Shown piece after piece: positions 1 to 11,000 of a DNA stretch of 64,000 bases. The number at the start of each line of letters is the position of its first letter. Positions within the stretch are counted from its first letter, which is position 1. A program made the translations under genes and the position numbers. The DNA is from Primulina eburnea. Its lineage: Eukaryota; Streptophyta; Magnoliopsida; Lamiales; Gesneriaceae. The stretch is from the NCBI RefSeq assembly GCF_022965805.1, contig NW_027331410.1, forward strand, positions 1 to 64,000, written 5' to 3'. The notes under the pieces were generated by a model. It made no database searches. It was not told where the DNA came from and saw nothing but the letters and a program-made list of their open reading frames with translations.

Positions 1-144
1 TTTTAAATGTTTGAAATTTAATAATATAACATGGATATTTGAGATTTAGATGTTTAAAATAAATAATAATGGGAATATTATTAATAAGGGCATTTACGTA
101 AATATGAGGGTAACATAGGACCCCACAAATTCAAATCGCTACTG

Positions 145-154
145 TATATATAAA
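145..154 (+). promoter_or_regulatory. Probable TATA box of the TPX2-like gene
   Basis: A TATATATAAA stretch lies about 220 bases upstream of the chosen ATG, followed by a pyrimidine-rich, C/T-dense leader (about 170-370) typical of a plant 5' UTR. The first 140 bases are otherwise plain AT-rich upstream DNA. No cap site can be fixed from sequence alone. Confidence 0.5.
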
Positions 155-370
155 CGACAGTTTGCCATATTGCCATTCTTTCTCCTCCTCTGCTTTTCAA
201 CGAACGCGAAAAACTCGCAATTTTCATCACAAAACACCAAAAATTACCTCAGATTCGTGCCTCTTCGTCCTCCTCAGAATCGAATCCTCCAACGGCGCCG
301 CGAAGCGGGAATCGGATGGTTTCAAGTGCATGAGATAAGGCGTTGTTTCGCAGATTGCTGTGAAATTGAA

Positions 371-3300
371 ATGGATTACGTAACGGAGGATTACATAGAT
401 GATTTTTACTCTGAATCTTCGGGGTTCGATGACGAGTACGAGTTTGATGCGTCTCGGTTCTTCGATTTCACGAGGGCGGAGTTTGATTCTGAAATTGAGG
501 AGGCCGAACGCTGGTTTGAAGTTTCTGGCGACTATCCCAACTCTCGTGAGAACCTTTCTTTTTCCTTCCTTTTTTGTATCGGGATTGGGAAGTGTTTTTT
601 CGGTGCTACGATTTGTTCATATGAGGTGGTTTTAACGAGAGCTACATGCATGTTCTTGTTTGAAAGTAGGCCTTAGAACATTTGGTTCTCATTTCCATCA
701 TTCATGTTTTAATTTTAACATGGCAAGTTGAAAATGAATTGAATACGTATTGATTTGATCATTTTTGTTTTTTATCGGCATGAATGCAGTTGTGTTCATG
801 AATGTAATATAATGACGTCTTTCTATTTCTTAAGTTTAAGGACACAAAGAGGATGAAACATTTCAAAGAAAAGACAGAGGAAGAATTTTGAGGGAGCTAT
901 GTATATTATATAATATGGAACTCGGCAACATTTGAATCTATTTGTTCCCCATTTTCCCAACGCTTTGCTGATTCGAGTTGTTTTTTTTCTTGTTTATTCA
1001 GCTTTTATCGTGAAGTTGAATTTGGAAAAATTACTTTCTGTCGAAGCTGTGTATGATAATGCGAGTGCAAAAGGTAGCAGCAGTTTAGATATCGACAGCA
1101 TACAAGGATTTCCCACCTCAGAAAAGAACACCAAAGGTATTAAAGTATTTTTACTGGTTTTCCATGTGAAAGTATTGAAGAATATCTGCAATTTGAAATT
1201 TTTGTTGTTAATGTTCAGAAATGAGTGAATCTAGCTCTCTAAGTAAAATGGCTATCTCAAATATACAGATCACGCGGCATAGGCTACTCAATATAATACT
1301 GCTTCATACATTTGATTCCTGGTTTTCGATGCGAACTATGCTTAAAGGTCTAAGATCAACTTTATATATGGTGTTGTCTCCAAGGCAAGCTTTAGAAGAT
1401 GGTTTTAAAATTTGTCTTCTGGTTTTTCATTAATATTTTGCTATACCTTTACGAGTTCATTTGTTTAGTGCTTACTAGTTCTCTGTCAAACTTAAGGTTT
1501 ATTACTTTCCGTAATATTCTCCTTTCTGTGCATCTTCTTAACGTTAAAAGGTCCACAAGGACATTTTTTTCATTTTTGGATATGTTAAACATTTTTTGCT
1601 TGGGTCATTTTTTCATTTTGGTTGAGCAAATAATGACTCAGTTGCAGTTAATCTAAAGCAAAAGTGGCGTACTTTATTGCTCTATTTTTGGATTCTTTAT
1701 GCATTGTTCTCTTTTTTTGAAAAATGGAGATTTTGTTTCTCTGTAGGAAAAGGTAGTCAAGTGCTACAAGATACCTCAAAAGCTAAAAAATGGTCCGCTG
1801 GCAAACTATTTCAAACAAGGGGTTCAACTTTGATGAAACCTACGGCTAGTCATCTGGCAAAACAAAACAAAATGCAAGACATGAATTCCAGCTGCTCATG
1901 TACAAGGTAAGTCTTCCAAGTTGTAAATATTTACTTATTTAATTTATTATTGGATTTTCTTCTGCTTCTTCATCTTTAGAACTGGGTGATTCAGATAGAC
2001 TTGCGTATCCTAGATTAGCATTTTTGGATCGTATCAGTTGAGTTAGTTCTTGTTAATTCATCTAATATAAAACACCCTTTCTTTCTTTCTTTTTAAGTTG
2101 CTATCTTACTTTTATGCATCTTCTTTTTCTTTCTACACTAGGTTGAAGAATTCAACGATTAAGGTTGATGGAAGGCAGAGTGGATTTGATAATCTTGCTA
2201 CCAAACGACAAAAACTTGAGATTGGCTACTTAAGAAAGGTACATTGGTGTTCCAATCTTTCATTGTGTTCAATATCCTTTAAATGCTACGACTATTAAAT
2301 TTTCACCAAATTATAGCAACCTCATAATTTTATCTCCCCATGCAAAGAACAGTAATAGACTGATGATATTCACTGCCATTCATCATGTTTGCTTGAACAA
2401 TGTCTCCGAAAAAGGAGATCTTTGCTTTAGCACCATTTTTTTATTATTGTTTGGTGGTTTGATCATCTTAACTATGATTTATCAACTTGTAGAGCTTCTT
2501 ATAATTAACATCTGAAGCTGAGAAAATGATTTTCCTCTTTGTTACTTAAAAACATTTTTACAAGAATGCTCGACTTAAATCTCATGTTAATCATTAACAT
2601 AATCTTATGTTAACCAGGTTGCCCTTTTGAAGCATCAAATCGTGTTATTACACAAATCATCAAAGAAGGTACAGTTTCTTGAGAGAGAGTGTGAGCATAT
2701 CCACTTGTATTGTATGATGCACTTAACTTTGGCAAGACTAGGTGTATAGGCATTCTTTTTTATCTTAAAGACATAACACTTTGAATTTTGTTTATTTTAT
2801 GTGAAGCACAAAAAAATTTGATTCGACTATAACTCACTTATATTTTTTAATTATTTATGTTTAAAGGTTACGGTTCCAAGAGAACCTGAACTGGAGACAC
2901 AGCTTAGAGCCCAACGCCGAAGGTATCTTCAATTTTTATTCATATATACAGTTGTTGAAATTACAGATATGGCACTTATTTTCTTATGAACTAAATATTG
3001 CCCATTCTTGAACGATAGGTCCAAGAATATTTCTGCACCAAGTGAAAATGAAAGAACGAAGGGAGACTGTACCTCTAAAGTGCATCCATTGAACAAAAAA
3101 GTTGGTATTGGAAAACTGAACTTCTTATGTTAATAGAAGTTCAAATACGTCGTGAAATGCATTTAATTTACAACCATTGTTATTTTTTCTTCTTTATAGA
3201 TTCTGCGAACTTCTTCCTTGCCTAAACCAATAAAGAGCCAGCCACAAGTGCCACAGTTTCAAGTAAATATCTCAAACTCATTCAGAGTCATGCTCTTTAT

Positions 3301-5990
3301 GATACCGAGGCAAAAATATCATATGGAATTTTCTAAATGTAGAAATTCTCTTCTCTATCTATTGTCAAATTCTTTTGTAAATATAGCATGCTGAAATACT
3401 CAAATAATCAAGAAAGATCAAAAAAATTCCCTTCCCTTGCAGTCTTAATTATGAATAAGTGGATATTTGGTGATGCATTACAACATAAAGGTCCCTCTAT
3501 AAATCTTGACATATTTCATCAATGCTATCTGCAAGTGCCAAGAATTTTAGGGTGGATGAAACGGATATGAGTGGAAATGTTGAAGAAAAAATACTTGATT
3601 TTCTTACTTCCCACCCATTTGTATCAGTCTCTATCCTTGAAATCTAGTACAACGCAGTGCACACATCAAGGGCCTGTTGAGGTCTTCAATTAATTTTCTT
3701 CCTCTCGCATAACTATGTTATTTCTTTAGAAAACAAAATTTCATATATCTAGAAAAACATATACAAATTTCTCTTTTTTGATATTTTTCATGGTTATGGA
3801 TTACAACTTCATTTTTATCCATGCCCATCAGGTGTTTAACTTAAGGACTATGCAGAGGGCCAGTCAACATTCTGCTAAGGTAGGTCGTTTGTATTATTTT
3901 GCATGATATTGGTACTATTATTTGGAAGCTGTTTTTCCCACAGTATATCAAAATGATCCCGTGCAAATGTTTATATCTCATCTCATTTGTAAAATGTAAG
4001 ACTGGAAATAGTGGTGCAAGTGGGGTAGATTTGTTATCTGACGTATATCAATTTAAATCTACATAGCTTTTTCTAAAATTAGGCTAAAAATTACTGACTG
4101 GAAATGCAGTTTACTCTGTTTTATCCTAGTTAATTTGCCATTAAAGAGGCTTTTACTCACATTTGAGAATAAACTTCGAGGAGTGACTAGAAACTGTGGG
4201 TCATGTAACCTTGAGTAAACAAGAGCCACTTGAGCATAGTATAACTGCTGGTTGCCTGGTCGAGTATTGCATTTACGCCATCATCACGAAGAAGATAAAC
4301 AGAAATTAGTGACAACCACTAAAAGTTAAAGTATCTTTCAATGACAAAACAACAGCTTTCAAGGACAAAGACATGAATTACTTGCACGTACTCAATCTGT
4401 ATTCATATGTTTTTATCGGTTCAGCATGAAACTAAAGATGTATTATCATGACAGGTATCATCGCCGGCAAATAAAACCAACCCACATGCATCAAGTAGTG
4501 CCACAGACTTAAAGAGGTCAGAATGTTGCAATTGTTTTTTGGTAAACGTTAAATGAAATAAGGGTCTTCTCATTCTATCACTTCACGTCATGTTGCATAG
4601 GATATTTGTGTTGGTATCTCTATGTCTTCAATGTTGTTTTATCCCAGTCATTATCATATTTTATGCAAATGATGCCTTAGCATGGTCGTTTATGTAGATT
4701 CGATTTTGCCTTTTTTGCCGACTTTAAAAAAGTATAGTTTGCTCTAACATTGTACCTTTGTTCAGGCCAAGTTCTAGAGGTTCCTTGAAGCCTGAGAATC
4801 ATGTGGCATCAATTAAGTCTAAAGGCGCTTTTCTCAGAGAGAAGGTCTGGTTTCATATTTGGACAGGAACATTTGAGCTTATATCAGGACATTTACTCGA
4901 AAAAATATTCACTCTGCAGGTGTCCCCAATAGCAGCAGATGTTGATCCAATTGACGATGTAAATCAGGAAGCCACGACTCTAATGGTGGATTTCAGCACA
5001 CTGTACACTTATACTCAATAAATTCTTCTACTCATGGAGTAAATTTACCGTTCTTCTTTATATTGAAGACCAATTGTTTCAGGAACCCAAGTTTTCGACC
5101 AATGACAAGCTCTTGGAGATTCCACCTACAGAACAATTTAATATGGTAAATTAAATAGGACAAAAAACAATTTATATGTAGGGCGGTATTTAAAAACTTT
5201 TAAAACATGATTATATGCATGATATAATGTTTAGAAAAATGAATCATATTGAAACTGAAATTTGTAAAAGTTTGCATACCAAATTTCGCTCAATTAATAG
5301 GCTCTCCCACCAGTTATGCGTGCTAGATTTTGTGGATTATGAGGCCAAATTTGTGATTTAAATTGATCTCTGAATCAATGTTACTTTTATTCTCTCTGTA
5401 TTTTTCAGCTCTCTCTAGGACCAGATATCAATAGCAATAATGCATCCCAACTGCAAAGGCGTGTATCCATCAAGGCAAGTTTAGAAAGGCTTTGCTAGGA
5501 TAATTCTTGTTTTGACAAAAGACTCATAATAAATTGTCAAAGTTCAAATTTAATACAGGCATCGAAAGAAAATGCTCCTAATTCTTTCCAACCTGAATTC
5601 TGGGTAAGAAACACTCTTTCATGTCAGAGTTCGGGATCCATTTTTAGCTAAATCTGACTCTCAAAAATAAAACTGTAGAGATGCCATGGAAAGCCTACTC
5701 CATGTGGAGATTCTATGAAAGTTCATGAAACCGGTAGTTGGTCGAACTTGACTAGGTAAATTCAACTTACGTAACTTACCCAAAAGTGCAAGTTTTTTGA
5801 ATCATATATCATGCTATAGTTAATTCCTTGAAGTATATTTTAAAATTTACACAAACACAACATTGCGATATTTCATGAATTGTATAAATGCCGATGATTA
5901 GCTTTCCTCAACTTTGAAGGATAGTATGTCGATTTTTTTTGTGTTCTTACTTAATCGTCGACTCATTTCAGAAGCTTGGGGATACATTGA
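371..5990 (+). CDS. TPX2-like microtubule-associated protein, 17 exons
   Basis: Predicted exons: 371-545, 1002-1136, 1747-1906, 2142-2238, 2618-2668, 2867-2922, 3019-3100, 3200-3262, 3832-3879, 4455-4516, 4766-4844, 4920-4985, 5083-5145, 5409-5474, 5559-5603, 5679-5755, 5972-5990. Phases agree throughout and the join closes at TGA, giving about 447 residues. The acidic N-terminus carries YEFDASRFFDFT (residues 23-34), the plant TPX2-family signature; the usual Pro of FDAP is Ser here. Residues about 207-225 (VTVPREPELETQLRAQRRR) and VFNLRT (about 274) are also family-typical. TPX2 proteins bind microtubules and Aurora kinase at the spindle; that role is inferred. The protein is short and I see no C-terminal TPX2 repeat block, so it belongs with the small TPX2-like proteins rather than TPX2 itself. 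Intron 14 appears to use a GC donor (AAG|GCAAGT at 5475). The first and last exons are the least certain. Confidence 0.85.
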
Positions 5991-6789
5991 GAGATCATAC
6001 TCCCACCAGAAGCAGCTAACTTATGTTGCTCACTTCAAAATCACATTGAAGTTCTTGGAAGGACACATTTTTTTATGTATATACACCCCTTTTTGATGAA
6101 GTGTCTTGGGGTCGTCGCTGGAATGAAAGAATGTCACATTAAATTTACGTTGATTATTGGGATCAAAGATATTTATACTTCATAAAAAAAAATATGTAGG
6201 ATAGATAGAATCAACTCGAGTACGGAACAATTGGGATTTGGGAAGGGATTGAGTCATAGAATCATGTTTTCTTTACTTCTTTTCATCTGCTTTTAATATA
6301 TATAAGAATTTATATGAATCAAATATTTATCCTGTTTTGTTTCAATGAAGTGTTGGACTATGTGTTAATAGTTGCTTTGGCATTGGGTTGGGAGTTTACA
6401 TGAATAAATTGTAATTTCTTTATGAAACTAAAGAAATTAGAATTGAACCTATACCTCAAAATTTGTTTGGAATATTTTAATGTTGATACGAGGAAAACTA
6501 ATCTAAAAACACATTTAAAATATATTTATATCTAAAAAATTATCATAACTATTCTTGAATAGAAAAACCCAGTCTAATCTCTTACCTTGTATGTAAAAAA
6601 AAATGGAATTGCAAAGATTTTCCAAAGAGCCCTTAGCTCATTTTATTAACAAATCATTTATTATATTTAATTTTTTTTTTGTTAAACGGTCGGTGGAATT
6701 TTATGTTGTCTCTTAATTTACCACCAAAAGTCTGCATTTTTCTGGTGGCGTTTTTCAAATGATTTGATACCAATAGATGTTGATCTGAT
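5991..6789. other. 3' flank of the TPX2-like gene, AT-rich intergenic
   Basis: Presumed 3' UTR followed by AT-rich sequence with short poly-A and poly-T runs. I see no gene or clear repeat. Confidence 0.5.
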
Positions 6790-7490
6790 GCAACATCATG
6801 TACCAACTTCGCAAAGTTGCTCACATTTTGAGTTTCACGAGAGTATTATTCATGCTTTATTTTGAAGTCCGAACTCGAAAGCCATTTGGAAAAAATTTGG
6901 TTTCGGGATAACTATTAAGCAAGTAGGAGATGTTGGTACTACAAATTTCATCGAATGGTTGAAAATGCAAATTGATAGGAAATCATTTGAGAAGTTGGCA
7001 ATTATCACATGTGCAATTTGGAAATCCCGAATGGAACAGGCGCTCAAGGCTAGTAACAACCCAATGCACCGGAACGTAACATGGACAACCGAGTGGCTCT
7101 AGATTTCCACCGAGCAAATGAAACATCAAAAGTCAGTACTAATAGCGATCCAAACAGAAACGAGGCAACCACTTGGCAGCCCCGTCGTACTATACATTAA
7201 GATTGGAAGTTGATGTCCTGTCAATTATGAGAATCATATGTTTGGCATTGGAGGAGTGGTTCGTAACTAAAATGGACATGTCCGTTAAGGGTTTTCAGAA
7301 AACAAATTCTAAGGCAGACATCAGTGAAAGACGGATAATTAAGAGCAATCAAGAAAGGACTTGAGAAAGCAATCCAATAATGTGAGATGATTAACCAGAT
7401 AGCTTTAGATTCTTTGTTGGCGATGCAAACAGTTACAAACCTGAAGGAAGGCAAGGATACTCAGATATGAGCGTACGAGAGATTCAGAAA
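6790..7490 (+). pseudogene. Decayed LINE-type zf-RVT / RNase H-like fragment
   Basis: Translated pieces in shifting plus-strand frames resemble the C-terminus of plant non-LTR reverse-transcriptase proteins. In order: a zf-RVT-like piece (ESIIHALF, then KAIWKKFGFG) near 6830-6910; an AIWKSR block near 7010-7030, typical of the linker before RNase H; GIGGVVRN near 7240-7265, the start of the RNase H fold; and ALDSLLAMQTVTN near 7400-7440, the LESDSLLAV-type motif with its acidic residues degraded. At least two in-frame stops and frame changes separate these pieces, so no protein can be made. The gene could be a LINE ORF2 tail or a domesticated RNase H-domain gene; the order zf-RVT then RNase H favours a LINE. 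A poly-A-like run near 7558-7568 could be the 3' tail. Confidence 0.6.
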
Positions 7491-7822
7491 TTAATTAGAT
7501 ACGACTGGATTAGAAATCATTAATGTACGATGAACAACTAAATTTACATGTTTGTTCAAAAAAAAAACATATACCTTAGCATTACTATATATTTGATTGC
7601 GTTAACTATTCTGATAATTTTTCCATAATTAAAATAAACAATGGAAAATAGTACTGACTAAAATTATTTTAAAAATAAATTGTTAGTATTTAAAAAATAA
7701 AACTGTTAGTATTTGGAATATAATAATGAAATTTCATCTAGAAAATCTTTTTTTTATAAAACATCTGATTTATATGAATTGATTGTGATTTCATATTATC
7801 AAATTATTTAATTCGATATAAC

Positions 7823-7842
7823 TGTGTGTGTGTGTGTGTCTA

Positions 7843-7878
<36 letters not shown>
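7823..7878. repeat. Compound (TG)n-(TA)n microsatellite
   Basis: About eight TG units (7823-7839) are followed by TCTATC and about seventeen TA units to 7878. This is simple-sequence DNA between the LINE relic and the U2AF65 gene. Confidence 0.9.
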
Positions 7879-7880
<2 letters not shown>

Positions 7881-8093
7881 TTAGAGATAATGAAGAATTA
7901 ATTTGAAAAATAATATATATTAGATAAATAAAAACTTACATCGATGGGCAAAAGTGGAAAACGAAGAAGAAATATGTGATATTTAAAGCGCGCAGATCGA
8001 AAATTTTGTAGAAGAACGCAGAATCTCATAAAACACAGAACTAGGGTTTCTAAAAAGAGTGCGATTCAATTTGTGCCAAATTCGTCTTCTCTG

Positions 8094-11000
8094 ATGGTAT
8101 GCCCCCCCTTCTCTCTCCCTCTGTATGCACGCGCGTGTTTCTCTTTGTGCGTTCTTTGCTTCCCTATTGATTTGTGGATCTATCTTTGACGAATTGTTTA
8201 GTTTTTTCGTCAACCGCATGGTTGTGGAATTCAGTTGACCCGAATTTTGACGAAATCTCTTGTGTACGCAACATGAATTAGAGTGATATGGTACTTTTCC
8301 AACAATTTTGTTATTTAATTGAAGTTACTGATCTTTTTCGGAAAGAGTTGATTGTGTAGGAAACGTATTGTATGTAATTATGACATTTTTTGTGTTAAAT
8401 CAAATAAAGAAGGTTTGGAATTATTAGAAGAAATAATTCAATCCCATTTTGGATGTATTGAACTTTATTTTTAAGTATCATTGGTTGAATTTCATGGCTG
8501 GGCCAATGGCTTATTGATGTTTACTTAATGAATTTAGATGTCGACTCAGGAAATTGCTGGGAACTACTACTCTCCACCTCCTATGGACTCACCAGAAGCT
8601 GCAAGCTTGCAGCAACCAGCTCACAGAGGATCATCGAGCCCAAATTCCATGGTATGCGACTTTAACAATGTCATTATTTCAGCACATGTTTTTGTGTGGG
8701 CACTATGACTTACAAGAAAGGTATTATACCAGGTAATTGTGTTTGGAGGCTTAGTTATATATTAGGATTTGATTTCCGAAAGGTTTGAATCTCAAAAATT
8801 TATACTCAAACCTATGAATACTTAATTTAGGCAACCATAAAAACACTTGGTTCGGTGACTATGCAACAAATGTCAATCTTATAGCATTTGTTGATAGCTT
8901 ACCTTTCCCTTTCAAATATCAATAATTAATCCGTCAGTTCGTTATGGGATGTTTCATAATCATGATATTCTTGTCTTGCTTTACCAACAATTGATAGAAA
9001 TTTGCTGCGATGTCTGGGAAAAAAAGATATATACTATTTATGGTTCTTTTCAATTATTTTTTGGTTTGACTTGTTTATGATTCATTCTTTGTGATGGTGC
9101 TTTACGCAGCATACCTCTGTGGACCATGAAAAAGATAGAGAGAGGGAGTCCTCCAGAAGCAGGGATAAGGGTCGAGAAAGAGGTCGTGATAAGGGCCGAG
9201 ACAGGGACAGGGAGAGAGACCGGGACAAGGACAGGGACAGGGACAGGGACAAGGATAGATATCGTGATCGAGATCATCATCATCGAGACCGTCAGAAGGA
9301 TCGGAGTGAGAGAAGGGAGAGGGAGAGAACCAGAGATCGAAATGATGATGACGACTATTATAAAAGTCGAGACTATGAGAGGTAGAGAAACTCTGACTTA
9401 TTGGCTGTTTTATAGTACTAATAGCCTCTGTCTGTCTTCTTTTATTTGCCCCTCACGATTTTTAAAGTTGACGGATTTTCCGTACTGTTTTGAGTTTGTG
9501 AATCCAGTATTACATTCTATCTGTCACCTGATATATTAACTGAGGAAAAATGTGTGGCTTATTCTGTTAGTTGATGAGTTGCTTGAATTTGCTGAAAGTA
9601 ATATGTGTGAGGCGCTTTACTTAACTTGCATTCACCTTCTATACTGCATTGCTGCTTAGATGTTACAGTCAGTGTTCTCCAAACCGGACCGGACCGGCCG
9701 GTCGGACCGGTTCAACCGCGAACCGGCCTCCAGACCGGTCCGGATATAAGTAAAAAACCGGAAAACCGGTTAAACCGGAAAAAACCGGTTAAAACTCGGT
9801 TAAACCGGAAAAAACCGGAAGCAGTCGGTTCCAAGCAGTGTTTTACTATTTTATGTATTATATAAAATAAATAAAATATTCATTTTATTGATCCGGTTCG
9901 ACCGTTCGGTGGAACCGGTTGAACCATTTTTTAAGGCTTGACCGGTTCGATTAACGGTCCGGTTATAAAAACACTGGTTACAGTGTCTGTCCTTTCTATT
10001 AATCTTACAGATATTGTTTCTAAGCCATCGTCTACAAAGTGTGATTTTCTAATTCTGTTTTTTTACGGACTTGCAGGCGGAGAGACTATGACAAAGATAG
10101 GGATGACAAACCCAAGCATAGGTCCCGGTCTCGCTCCAAGCCTAGATCAGATCATAGATCGGGGTCACGATCTCCTTCACGCTCTAAAAGGTAGTTTGTG
10201 ATTGTAATCTTCCCCGGTTTCTTTTTAAGAAACCACTTGACTCAAGTCGACTAGCTCAAACAAAGCTGAACCGCATCCCCTCGGTTTTTTGTTAGTAGTA
10301 CAGAATTATTAAGCCCGCCATATTATGGTATGTAATGAGCTTTATAACTAAATTTAACTCAAATCACTTCATCTGCTATACAAAGTTAGTGTACGCATCC
10401 ATCTTTCTACCTGGCATCTTCATCATTGCCATCAAGTTTATTCATTGGTCTTAATTCATGAACCAAAATCTCTGCCATTATCATCTATAGTTTTTATTCT
10501 TGTCATTGATGAATATGTATTTTTACAGCAAAAGGACCAGTGGTTTTGACATGGCACCTCCTGTTGCATTGCTTCCGAATGCTGCTGCGGCTAATGCAGG
10601 TACATGCAACAATTGTTTTACCATAATGTCCATTATGATAACTATTATTCTTTCCCTTGATATAGTGTGGAAAGTTCATATCAAATACATGGTTTCATTT
10701 TGGTAAGCGTACTCAGTTCCTAAATTCATATATATCTCGATATGGAGCATTCTTCTCTAGATTGGCTATTCAGTTTTCCTTTAATTATCTGCTTGGTAAC
10801 TGAAACTGAGAGGGTTTTGGTTTCTTGTTGTGTTTGGTGTTTGTTTGTTTGTTTTGTATGTCCTAAGTTATGTACTAAGAAGGCAATGTTGGGCTACTAG
10901 CCCCACTGTGCTGACAATGAGCGTGAGCCGACCTCTGTAGCTTTTTTGTACAAGGCAGAACGAATACAGGTCTTGTCCATCTTCAACCAGGATTTGCATG

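Noticed and set aside
9050..9283. Antisense frame with Val/Pro repeats opposite the U2AF65 RS domain
   Set aside because: It mirrors the repetitive RD/RE codons of the real exon.
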